DNA from: Clostridium puniceum
GTDB lineage: Bacteria > Bacillota > Clostridia > Clostridiales > Clostridiaceae
Reading direction: 5' to 3'
Length of the DNA: 64,000 nt
NCBI RefSeq assembly: GCF_002006345.1
Contig: NZ_LZZM01000245.1
Coordinates: 47,743-111,742, forward strand
Shown here: in pieces, positions 27,508 through 35,607 of the stretch
Numbering within the stretch: the stretch's first letter is position 1
Layout: every line of letters starts with the position of its first letter
The notes under the pieces: generated by a model
Told to the model about the DNA's origin: nothing
The model's database searches: none
What the model saw: only the letters and a program-made list of their open reading frames with translations
Position numbers and translations under genes: made by a program

Positions 27508-27582
27508 AATTATTAATCTCCCTTCCTATAGCTTTTAGTTCTTTAATCTTTTTGATAATATTATTAATTAATATTTTTCAAA

Positions 27583-27753
27583 TAGACATTATAATGTCTA
27601 CTAATATATTTACTTAATTGCATACTATCAATTTATAATAGTTTGCAATTTTATACTTCAGTTTATTAAATTCTTTAAATTTGCATTTTAGACATTATAA
27701 TGTCTAAATTCATAATACTAAATTATCTATATATAGTCAATATAATGTCTAAA
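27583..27753 (-). promoter_or_regulatory. Promoter with three palindromic operators upstream of the serine hydrolase
   Basis: The palindrome TAGACATTATAATGTCTA is present perfectly at 27583-27600, extended to a perfect 22-bp palindrome at 27687-27708, and with two mismatches at 27734-27753. On the minus strand a -35 TTGACT (27740-27735) and a -10 TATTAT (27717-27712) are separated by 17 bases. Site 3 overlaps the -35, and site 2 begins just past the -10, over the likely transcription start. This is a repressor-type layout. The MarR gene next door is the natural candidate regulator. Confidence 0.75.
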
Positions 27754-27858
27754 TTATTTTAAAAAGTATATAAGTTCTAATTAATTTAATACATTAAACT
27801 CTCATGTACCTTAGATGAATGTTAGCCAAGTGTATGTAGTTTATTTATTAGAATGTAT

Positions 27859-27892
27859 ATAAAAAGAGCCCTAATCATCGTTATGACTCTTC
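27859..27892 (-). terminator. Probable terminator of the MarR gene
   Basis: AGAGTC and GGGCTCT arms form an imperfect stem overlapping the last codons, followed on the minus strand by TTTTTATA. Confidence 0.5.
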
Positions 27893-28435
27893 CTTTAAAT
27901 TTCTTCTTCTTTCAAATTCTTTAAATACTCTTTCTCTCAATTTACTTAAATCCTTGTCTAAGCTTAAAACTCCATCTGCTTCAAATCCATCCTGCTCTTC
28001 ACCATCAAAACAATAAATCTTCTTTAGTAGAATCCATAATGTTTCTATTTCACTTGATGATAAATTTTTAAAGATATCTGCCAATAAATAAATTCCAAGT
28101 TCATCACACTTTATCAGTACATCAATTCCTTCTTCTGTAATCCTAACATTAACAGCTCTTCTATCCTTAATACTAGGTACAGTTTTTATATATCCCTTTT
28201 CTTCCATTATATTTATGAGCTGTTTTACACTTTGCTTTGTGGTTCCTAACTTTCTAGCAATATTATTTATAGTTCTCTCATCCTCTTCTAGATGTGCTAG
28301 TGCAACCATTGTCATGTACTGCCTTGATGTTAGTCCTTCAAGATATTTATCACCTACAATTTGTACTTTATTAGTAAGTGAAAATAATGTTGCATAGGCT
28401 TGCTGCATTAAAAACAGTTCTTTAATAGCATTCAT
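27881..28435 (-). CDS. MarR-family transcriptional regulator
   Basis: About 184 residues from the ATG at 28435 (ribosome site AGAAGG). Upstream in-frame codons lack a site. The winged helix is clear: LTSRQYMTMVALAHL, NIARKLGTTKQSVKQLI (recognition helix) and GYIKTVPSIKDRRAVNVRIT (wing with the D-R-R motif). The C-terminal 40 residues are a charged extension beyond the usual 140-150. It lies 370 bases upstream of the serine hydrolase gene in the same direction. The perfect palindromes between them suit a MarR dimer. Confidence 0.9.
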   Translation of the reverse strand: MNAIKELFLMQQAYATLFSLTNKVQIVGDKYLEGLTSRQYMTMVALAHLEEDERTINNIARKLGTTKQSVKQLINIMEEKGYIKTVPSIKDRRAVNVRITEEGIDVLIKCDELGIYLLADIFKNLSSSEIETLWILLKKIYCFDGEEQDGFEADGVLSLDKDLSKLRERVFKEFERRRNLKEES

Positions 28436-28701
28436 TAAAATCAACCTTCTTATTTCTAATTTAATTTTCATCATAATAATAACAGAACAATCAAAAGTAA
28501 TCAATATACTGTCTAAGTCAGTTACTTCCACCACTAATATATTCACTCAATTCTGATTTTGTATCCAGTTTTAGTAAAATTCCCATTAACTTATTATATG
28601 GTTCACCATATTAGGTTTAAAGCGAACTTTTTACTTATAGTGTTTTATTTGTTTTTTGAATTGCCTCCTATCTCATATTACAAAAATGTATATACTCCAA
28701 T

Positions 28702-29037
28702 TTAATCTTTATGAAAGTGTTTATTTACTTTTATATAATTTTCCCCCCAAATATTCATAGAATCTAAAACTGGCTTTAAGCTCTTCCCTAGTTCTGAAAG
28801 TGAGTATTCAACTCTAGGTGGTACTTCAGGGTATACCTTTCTAATAATTAATCCATCAGCTTCCATTTGTCGAAGCTGCTGAGTTAACATTTTTTGACTT
28901 ATTCCATTAATTCCATTCTCAAGTTGGTTAAATCTTTGTGTTCCATCATCATGCAAATTTCTTAAAATAAGAACCTTCCACTTGTGACCAATAAGTTTAA
29001 CAGTCTCTTCAATTGGACATAACTTACCACATGTCAT
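28702..29037 (-). CDS. HxlR-family transcriptional regulator
   Basis: About 111 residues; the ATG at 29037 has GGAGTG at suitable spacing, while the ATG at 29043 is too close. It has the HxlR signature: CPIEETVKLIGHKWKVLILR (with the conserved N-terminal Cys), FNQLENGINGISQKMLTQQL and YSLSELGKSL. Such proteins often sense thiol or aldehyde stress through the N-terminal cysteine and repress a divergent gene. Here the divergent gene is the cupin at 29261. Confidence 0.9.
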   Translation of the reverse strand: MTCGKLCPIEETVKLIGHKWKVLILRNLHDDGTQRFNQLENGINGISQKMLTQQLRQMEADGLIIRKVYPEVPPRVEYSLSELGKSLKPVLDSMNIWGENYIKVNKHFHKD

Positions 29038-29174
29038 TAGCATTCACTCCTATCATATATAAATTGATACTTACTATTTAGTTAGTATAATACAAAATAG
29101 TGCCTTCTTGTAAAAAATTAATAACGATTATATTATAATACTGTAAGTTAGGAAAACATAGGAGGAAAATTGTT

Positions 29175-29204
29175 ATGAAAAAATTAAATGCGTTTTTACC
29201 GTAA
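29175..29204 (+). other. Nine-codon open frame with strong ribosome site
   Basis: AGGAGGAAAATTGTT precedes ATG for a nine-residue peptide (MKKLNAFLP) ending 56 bases before the cupin start. It may be a leader peptide or the stub of a deleted gene. Nothing shows translation. Confidence 0.35.
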
Positions 29205-29260
29205 ATAAAACTTTAGTAATTAACTTGGATAAATACTATAAATTAAGGAGATATATAACT

Positions 29261-29569
29261 ATGGAAATTTTAAATATTAACGATGTTACAATAAAAAAAC
29301 AAAGGAAAGCACTATTTACAGAGGGTACAATGGACTCAGGAATTTTATTCTATGAACCTGGTGAAACAATGACTCCTCATAAACATTCAAATTTAGATGA
29401 AATATTCTATGTAGTTAGTGGCAAGGGAATAATAACTATAAATAGCATGAATATTTCAATCAAAGAAAATGATGTAATCATATCTCCACATGAAGAAAGC
29501 CATGGATTTACAAACAATGGAGATGAAAAATTAGTAATCTTACAAATAAAAAACACTATTGTGAAGTAA
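29261..29569 (+). CDS. Small cupin-domain protein
   Basis: About 102 residues from the ATG at 29261 (AAGGAGA eleven bases upstream). A single conserved beta-barrel has metal-ligand residues in MTPHKHSNLDEIFYVVSGKG (His-x-His, Glu) and the second cupin motif ISPHEESHGF. Function unknown; single-domain cupins bind small ligands or act as isomerases and dioxygenases. It is divergent from the HxlR regulator, which probably controls it, and is followed by an EamA-type transporter. Confidence 0.85.
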   Translation: MEILNINDVTIKKQRKALFTEGTMDSGILFYEPGETMTPHKHSNLDEIFYVVSGKGIITINSMNISIKENDVIISPHEESHGFTNNGDEKLVILQIKNTIVK

Positions 29570-29666
29570 TTACAATATATATAATCATTAGAATAAAGGA
29601 ATTAGAAGCTTTTATTTTAATGGTTATTATTTCAAAATATATAAGAAAGAAAGGATATATTATTAT

Positions 29667-30089
29667 ATGTACTATATATCTATAATAATCACAATTTTGG
29701 CAACTGTAGTATATAACATCAGTCAAAAATCTATTAATCAATCAATAAATCCGTTTATATCAATGATAATAACATATTTTACTGCTATAATATTTTCTGT
29801 GTTGGCATTAATTATTTTACCGATAGATCGCAATATTATAAGTTCTCTAAAACAATTAAATTGGGCAAGTTATGTATTAGGGCTATCTGCATTAGGTTTA
29901 GAAATAGGATTTTTATATGTCTATAGAAGTGGATGGAGTATAGCCATTGCTCCTCTTTTTGTAAGTATAATTTCAACAATAGTGTTAATTATAGTTGGTA
30001 TTTTTATTTATAAAACTAAAATATCCTCTATGAATGCTTTAGGAATATGTTTAAGTATAGTTGGATTAATTCTAATGAATAAAAAATAA
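29667..30089 (+). CDS. EamA/DMT-type small membrane transporter
   Basis: 140 residues with four to five hydrophobic helices covering nearly the whole chain, ribosome site AGAAAGGATAT. It is one EamA repeat, half the size of the ten-helix DMT permeases, so it would act as a dimer like SMR-type proteins. Substrate unknown. It lies downstream of the cupin in the same direction, probably co-transcribed. Confidence 0.8.
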   Translation: MYYISIIITILATVVYNISQKSINQSINPFISMIITYFTAIIFSVLALIILPIDRNIISSLKQLNWASYVLGLSALGLEIGFLYVYRSGWSIAIAPLFVSIISTIVLIIVGIFIYKTKISSMNALGICLSIVGLILMNKK

Positions 30090-30279
30090 TTCTCTAAGAA
30101 AATCCTCTTTCAGCTGTGCAATCAGTACTTTCAGATTTTCATAATCTATCAACCAGCATAAGCCCAGAATAACAAAAATCTTTTCTTCAACTAATAATCA
30201 AGCAAATAACAATAAAAGACAGAGAAAAAATAGATACCATTGAACTCCGCTTTGATGATAAAATAATCAAATACTTACT

Positions 30280-30490
30280 AGGTACAAACTTTTAATTGCA
30301 TGTATAGATGACTTAAGAGGTTTACCAGACGCGATTAGATCCGTTTTTCCAAAGGTATATTCCAAATTGTATAATACATCAAATAAGAAATTCAATAAAA
30401 TATATCTCTTATAAAAACAGAAAAGAATTTATGAAAGATTTAAAACTTGTTTATAAGGCAGATACAGAAGAAATTGCGCTAGCAGTATAG
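30280..30490 (+). pseudogene. Remnant of an IS256-family (mutator-type) transposase
   Basis: Reads DDLRGLPDAIRSVFPKV in one frame, then CIIHQIRNSIKYISYKNRKE and FMKDLKLVYKADTEEIALA in another, ending TAG. This matches the middle of IS256-type transposases (GL.GF.EAI.AVFP.....RCI.HQIRNS.KYVS.K). Only about 70 codons survive, with a frameshift. Confidence 0.8.
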
Positions 30491-30632
30491 TTTGTCCATT
30501 TTATTAAATTGCGTATATAGTGTCTTTTTTTGCACATACTAAAAATGTAATACTATTCAATTTTAGTATGTTAAAGGAATCACTAAAATATAACTGGAAA
30601 TGAAATTTCCAGTTATATAAAGTATCAAATAT

Positions 30633-31004
30633 TCAATTTACAGAAGTTATTTTACGTTTTTCCTTTCCTACTATAATTTCATGAAACTCCTTAATTGAAA
30701 ACACTACAATGGAATAGTCATCAGATAATATAAAAAGTGATGAATAGTAGTCAATACCATCATCACTCTTTATAATATCTGTATACTCTGGAAGTAGTAC
30801 TTCTATAGTATTTTCTTGCAATTCAAAAATCTCCTTTTTTGATTCAGCCATTAGAATGAATCCTCCAAGCTCTTTTTCTACATCCCTATTAGCTCTATAG
30901 TTTTCATCTCGCAACCTTATTATTTCTTCTACTTATTTTAGCATTTCATTTGAGTATTTTGTTTTTAGTGCTTTTCGCTGTTCAAGTTTGTACAATTTTT
31001 TCAT
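30633..31004 (-). pseudogene. Broken paralogue of the 116-residue protein at 40805-41155
   Basis: From ATG 31004 the frame reads MKKLYKLEQRKALKTKYSNE, then MLK and an in-frame TAA (codon 24), then VEEIIRLRDENYRANRDVEK and onward to residue 123. It matches the intact gene at 41155 throughout (MKKIYKLEQLEALKEGYT..., DVDKDLGGYVV, YYASLFILSSDYIV). A TTG start past the stop could give a 93-residue product. Function of the family is unknown. Confidence 0.75.
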
Positions 31005-31028
31005 ATTGAATTCCTTCTCAAAATAGAA

Positions 31029-31068
31029 AAGGAATACTCAAAGCTTTATATTACTTCAAGTATTCCTT
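31029..31068 (-). terminator. Hairpin directly upstream of the broken 116-residue-protein paralogue
   Basis: aaggaatact and agtattcctt form a 10-bp stem, 25 bases before the ATG, with a T-rich stretch on the minus strand. The intact copy has the equivalent hairpin at 41183-41214, so its position is conserved. Confidence 0.6.
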
Positions 31069-31212
31069 ATTAATTATTTCAAGATTATAATATATATTTA
31101 TATTCTCTGTTATTACTATTTATCAATGTATTTAATTTCAATTAATTATTTGCTTTTCATATTATTATATAAATTTTCTAATTTCATTATCAAATATATA
31201 TAAGCACATATC

Positions 31213-31905
31213 TTATATCTTATATTTAACCAAGTTACCTAATTCATCAATATAACTTATCACACTCTCATTAGTTTTAAGATCTATAAATAATTCACAA
31301 AATTTAGAATCCTTTTCCCAAGTAAGCTTAATTTCATCTTTAGCACAATCTAAAACTTTAAATTTTCCATTAAAAGCGTCATATTCATTTCTAAATCTAA
31401 TAAGTTTTAAAAATCTTTGAACTACTTTTTTCTCTAAAGATTGTTCTATTTCCTCAATACTAAAGTTATGACGATTAATTTCTCTACCCTCACCAGTTCT
31501 TATTACATTTTCAACATCATTTTCCCCTGCTAATGCACCTACATAATATACTTGTGGTATTCCAGGTGTAAAAAATTGAATTGCTCTAGCTGCCAAGTAT
31601 GCATCATCATCACAATTAAGTACTGAATAGTAAGAACATCTTATTTGATGTACATCAAATCCATCCTCTGACTTATGTTCTTCTGATAAAATAAGGCTAA
31701 GATTTGAACCTCTTTCTAAGCATACATCAATTAATTTTCTTGCTTCTTTAGTATCTATAAGAGTATCCATATCTGGCTTAACTGGTATTCCATCATGACA
31801 GTCAAGCATTGTAAACTGTTTTTTAGGGCGTACTTTAAGATATTCACAAAGTTTCTCGCTAGACTTGGTTCTAAATGTATTTAAAATCGTATATCCAAAA
31901 ACCAT
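31213..31905 (-). pseudogene. Sucrose phosphorylase, C-terminal half only
   Basis: 230 residues corresponding to the second half of a GH13_18 sucrose phosphorylase (full length about 480). It has RPKKQFTMLDCHDGIPVKPD (the DxHDG catalytic region), FFTPGIPQVYYVGALAGEND and GREINRHNFS. The N-terminal half of the barrel is missing, including the nucleophile Asp and acid/base Glu region. A TTG or ATG could start translation near 31905 but the product would be inactive. The breakpoint abuts a dead XRE gene, so it was cut by rearrangement. Confidence 0.85.
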
Positions 31906-31955
31906 GTTCTGCTAATTTATATTGATTTGATAACTCTATTATGCTTTAATAGCAT

Positions 31956-31970
31956 GGACACTTATTGTCC
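31956..31970. promoter_or_regulatory. Conserved palindrome GGACA-N5-TGTCC (copy 1)
   Basis: ggaca cttat tgtcc lies three bases past the stop of the XRE remnant. The same palindrome, with a different 5-base centre, lies three bases past the stop of the XRE gene at 38205. It has no T-run, so an operator is as likely as a terminator. Confidence 0.45.
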
Positions 31971-31972
31971 TT

Positions 31973-32163
31973 TTAGAAAAATATCTTTATATCAACCTCT
32001 AATGCTTTCGCTATCTTTTCCAATACTTTTAGTGATGGTTTTGTCCTTGCTACTTCTATATCTGAAAGGTAGGTATTTGAAATACCTGCTTTTTCTGCTA
32101 GGTCGTATTGCTTTAAGCTCTTCTTAAGCCTTTCATATTTTATTTTTTACCTATATTATCCAA
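31973..32163 (-). pseudogene. Frameshifted small XRE-family regulator
   Basis: From a TTG at 32163: LDNIGKK then a stop; one frame over KIKYERLKKSLKQYDLAEKA continues through ISNTYLSDIEVARTKPSLKV to IKIFF and TAA. It is clearly homologous to the intact 63-residue helix-turn-helix protein at 38205-38396 (KQYELAKLADMSNTFLSDIE). The frameshift removes the first dozen residues from the reading frame. Confidence 0.75.
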
Positions 32164-32260
32164 AATTAACACCCACACACAATTTATTATACGATATTGA
32201 CGTAATAATACAATTATTTTCACGCTACTAGTATAATATTTTACCAAAATTACAAAGGGT

Positions 32261-32289
32261 TTTACAATTTATCCAGTTTTGTTTATACT
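32261..32289 (+). promoter_or_regulatory. Promoter of XRE regulator (copy 1)
   Basis: TTTACA (32261-32266), 17-base spacer, TATACT (32284-32289). The same promoter with the same spacing and a largely conserved spacer precedes the paralogue at 38554. Confidence 0.7.
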
Positions 32290-32323
32290 AATACATTATT
32301 TACGGAATTTTAAGGAGGCTATT

Positions 32324-32674
32324 ATGAACTTAGGAGATAAGCTAAAAGCTATTAGAAAAGCTAAAGGACTATCATTAAAGCAACTATCAAAAGATACTGA
32401 CGAACAAGTATCTGTATCCTTTTTAAGTGATATTGAAAATGGCAGAAGTAACCCTTCAATAGACAATCTAAAAATTATTGCTAATACTTTGAATACACCA
32501 GTTTCATATTTCATTGATGATTCTGAAAGCAATGTATTTAGTAGTGCTATTGAAGATACAGACTTTATTCCTATCATTGAATTACTAAAAGATTTTAAAG
32601 ATTGGAACATAGAAGATAAGAAAGAATTGCTTTATTATTTGAAAGCTAAAAAGACTATTAGAGATAATAAATAG
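32324..32674 (+). CDS. XRE-family helix-turn-helix regulator (copy 1)
   Basis: 116 residues from the ATG at 32324 (TAAGGAGG). The Cro/CI-type HTH covers residues 5-60 (LKAIRKAKGLSLKQLSKDTD, then SVSFLSDIENGRSNPSIDNL); the C-terminal half (FIPIIELLKDFKDWNIEDKK) is an acidic helical tail ending in LLYYLKAKK. The 117-residue protein at 38554 is a close paralogue. Both are divergent from a small XRE gene, the arrangement of lambda-type repressor pairs. Here the partner gene is dead, so this copy is an orphan. Confidence 0.9.
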   Translation: MNLGDKLKAIRKAKGLSLKQLSKDTDEQVSVSFLSDIENGRSNPSIDNLKIIANTLNTPVSYFIDDSESNVFSSAIEDTDFIPIIELLKDFKDWNIEDKKELLYYLKAKKTIRDNK

Positions 32675-33229
32675 GCTATAATCAATATTATGTGAAAGGC
32701 TTATCATTTTAGATATACATATATACATATATATAGCTATAAGCATCCTTAACTGGTATTAGTTTAATTCCGTAATTATAATAATCTGATGAAATACTAA
32801 AAAGTTGTTCTTTGTCATAGCCTCTTTTCTACCCTCTGAAAGCTCGAAAGAAGGTCAAATTCAACGAAGTTCAGCTCCTGCTGTAGTTTTCCTATGTCAA
32901 TTTTCGAGGCTGTTTTAAGCTCCAATAGAAGCTTTGTTGGATTCCATTGGTTGCATATGCTTTCATTGCTCCATTCCAATCTATTCTCATTGTTCCAATT
33001 CTCTTTTTCTAGTCAATTTCAAATGCTATTCCATTTACTAAATCTTTATCCATTATTATTCCTCCATTTTACTAATGTTAGTGTAAAGTATTTACACTAC
33101 TCTTCTTAATTTTTTCTTTATATATCAAGGGTTCGAGCGTTTTTTGTACAAAAAAACAATGCCCCCCTAATTTCATGTTATAATTGAGTTCCGCAACACC
33201 AAAACAACATCAAAAGAAAGGTCATTGTT
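32675..33229. other. Gap with remnants
   Basis: On the minus strand a ribosome site GGAGG and ATG at 33053 start a 14-codon frame (MDKDLVNGIAFEID) that stops at 33009. Further in-frame pieces (MRIDWNGAMKAYATNGIQQS; ELNFVEFDLLSSFQRVEKRL) suggest a dead gene of about 80 codons to roughly 32820. I recognise no family. Confidence 0.4.
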
Positions 33230-33374
33230 ATGGATTTAATTATAACTTATTTACTTTTATATAATCAATATTTAGTTAAAACTATTTATAAACTTGTTTT
33301 GTTTATTTCAAAGAATATTCCTTTAAATCAATGGGCTTTTGATGATTCTAACAGCCCAGAATATCAAAAATTTA
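33230..33374 (+). pseudogene. N-terminal fragment of a DDE transposase split by the IS1595-type element
   Basis: Begins MDLIITYLLLYNQYLVKTIY with ribosome site AGAAAGG. It breaks at 33374, exactly at the left end of the inserted element. Joining base 33374 to 35616 restores an uninterrupted 479-codon frame (PEYQKFKVDKLPKIIRFEKV at the junction), so the gene was intact until the insertion. Confidence 0.85.
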
Positions 33375-33526
33375 GGCTATGTTTTAATATAATGTTGAAA
33401 TATAGCCTTAAAAATTATAGATGGGATTGTCCACCTATAATCCTCAATAAAAGAATGTTGTGAAGAATTAATACCATATTCTCATTTTTAAACAATATGG
33501 TATTTCTTCACTTATTTTAATTTCTA

Positions 33527-34345
33527 TCATAAAACCTCCAACCATTTAATTAAATCTGTAATTGTATTATGTGTTCTTTTCCAATTTTCAAAAGGTGTAT
33601 CAATAATAATTTTATCAATAGGGAGTTGCTCTAAAATTTTTAATTCTATTTTTTGTCTTTCTTCAAGACATGAAATATATCCATCAAATCCCTCAAAACA
33701 ATTTGCTTTACCATAACCTTGTAAAGTATGATAATCAATAACACTTTTCAGCCATTCATCATCACGTTCTATAGCAATTTCAGAAACTCTTTCTTTGACT
33801 TTAGAATTTTGTAAATAAATCACAACAGGATTTAAAGTCTTGATATATTCAAAAATATTTACTATATATTCTTGAACATCCTCATAAGGGTAATTAAATC
33901 TCATCATCATTTCACATAATGGATTCTGTAAAAAGCAACAATTAAAAACATAAATTCTATCTTCTGTATATGCCTGTTTCGCAAATTCTGCCCAATGATT
34001 TAGCATTGCTGTTTTTTCTCTTTCCCATGGCAGACAATCATATATTTTAAAAGGAATTATTTTATCAAATAAATCTCCATTTATCTTGGAAAGTGGTATA
34101 ACTAAACCTAAATTTTCCTTAACTCCAATGTTCTTGACTTGCTGTAATTCGTTATCACTCAATATTTGCAAATCATTACTTGTCATAAATGAATGAAATT
34201 CATAGTCAGCAGGATGTTCTAAAGTACCCTCATCATAATGTGAAACAGCATGTCCTTGTTTTAAAAGAAAATCTGATACAAATCTACCTGTTGTACTTTT
34301 ACCAGTGCAAGGTAATCCTTCTATTATAAACAACTTATTTTTCAA
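33527..34345 (-). CDS. P-loop kinase-like passenger protein of the transposon
   Basis: 272 residues, TTG start at 34345 with AGGAGG upstream. The N-terminus MKNKLFIIEGLPCTGKSTT contains a Walker A motif (GLPCTGKST), as in nucleoside and antibiotic kinases. ERDDEWLKSVIDYH near residue 190 may be a lid segment, and VVIYLQNSKVKERV the strand before it. There is no obvious DRS/DRH nucleoside-kinase motif. It lies wholly within the transposon, downstream of the transposase in the same direction, so it moves with it. A role in inactivating a drug or phosphorylating a small molecule is possible; the substrate is unknown. Confidence 0.75.
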   Translation of the reverse strand: MKNKLFIIEGLPCTGKSTTGRFVSDFLLKQGHAVSHYDEGTLEHPADYEFHSFMTSNDLQILSDNELQQVKNIGVKENLGLVIPLSKINGDLFDKIIPFKIYDCLPWEREKTAMLNHWAEFAKQAYTEDRIYVFNCCFLQNPLCEMMMRFNYPYEDVQEYIVNIFEYIKTLNPVVIYLQNSKVKERVSEIAIERDDEWLKSVIDYHTLQGYGKANCFEGFDGYISCLEERQKIELKILEQLPIDKIIIDTPFENWKRTHNTITDLIKWLEVL

Positions 34346-34493
34346 TCAAAAATTCCTCCTATATTTAAATTTATAGTCTATCTTCTAATATATCCATCGT
34401 TTTCACCACCCTTTGCAATAATCTACTATTGTTTATTAAACTATAGTTTTTAATAACACTTATTATAACATAATTTACAAAATATCACACATG

Positions 34494-35519
34494 TCATACA
34501 TACATTGGCTCTCTGTTTTTTAAGTCTTTTATTTTGACATATGAATGTGCTACATTACTTTGAACTATAAAGTTTTTAGTCTTTATTATTTCTTTATCTG
34601 TATCAAATATTTGAAGCCATTTGAACCACTTAATATAATTGTTGATATATTTTGTTGCAACGCCATTAAACCTATTCATCCATTTCTTTAAATTGCTATG
34701 TAGAGCATTAATATGTTGAATATGATACAATCCTTCTTTATGTTTGCCTCTTTTTATACGTTTGTGTTCTAACGATAAATCATTTGCAAATTGTATATAA
34801 CTTTTATGACTATCAGTACAAAGTATAGATTCATTGCTTATATGTCCATCATATAATTTTTCTAATTCCTTAGATGTAATTCTACCTTTACATGCTAATT
34901 CCATAATTAAATTACCTTGTCTATCAATAGCAGTTGCAATGCAGACTTGTTCCTTTGAGATACCCCTTTTCTTAACTTGTTTACCTCTTTTACGAGAGTG
35001 TCTTGGCATGTTAGAAGGTTTTGTCCCTTTAAAACTTTCAGCAAAGAATACTTCATCTGCTTCAATAACACCATCAACGTATCCCTTACCTAAAAATGTA
35101 CTTATACAATCAAGTATTTTATGTCTCCAAAAGAAACTTGTTGCTATGTTAATTTCTACAATTTTATCACTTTTCCTAATAGAGTAGCCATTAATCATGC
35201 ACTTAGCGTATTTAAGCCATTTATCCAATGTTTTTTTACTTTTATAAGTTGCAGAATTAGTGAAGTCAGTAAAAGTTTTATTACAAGATTTACAGATATA
35301 TCTTTGTTTACCATTATACTTACCATTTCTTGATATAGTTTCAGAGCCACAAATTGGGCATACTTTCCCCTTAGAAAATCTAAATTCTTTAACTTCTTGT
35401 TCTACTTCGCTTACTTGCGAACCTAAGACAAGAATTTCTTCTAAAGTTGATAGTATTTGTTCTTTCTGATGTAACGGTAACTTTTCAATATCATTTAATA
35501 TAGACTTCACATTTGGCAT
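34494..35519 (-). CDS. IS1595-family transposase
   Basis: 341 residues, ATG after TAGGAGGTAGAATT. An N-terminal zinc ribbon (CPICGSETISRNGKYNGKQR followed by YICKSCNKTF, about 55-90) precedes the ISXO2-like catalytic domain. That domain shows GVIEADEVFFAESFKG, LCTDSHKSYIQFA and HINALHSNLKKWMNRFNGVA. The reading frame is complete, so the element may be active. Confidence 0.92.
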   Translation of the reverse strand: MPNVKSILNDIEKLPLHQKEQILSTLEEILVLGSQVSEVEQEVKEFRFSKGKVCPICGSETISRNGKYNGKQRYICKSCNKTFTDFTNSATYKSKKTLDKWLKYAKCMINGYSIRKSDKIVEINIATSFFWRHKILDCISTFLGKGYVDGVIEADEVFFAESFKGTKPSNMPRHSRKRGKQVKKRGISKEQVCIATAIDRQGNLIMELACKGRITSKELEKLYDGHISNESILCTDSHKSYIQFANDLSLEHKRIKRGKHKEGLYHIQHINALHSNLKKWMNRFNGVATKYINNYIKWFKWLQIFDTDKEIIKTKNFIVQSNVAHSYVKIKDLKNREPMYV

Positions 35520-35607
35520 AATTCTACCTCCTAAACACTATTCTCTCTATATTATAACCTATTTTTCTAATATATATCCATTTTCAACACTAATTTAAAA
35601 CATAGCC

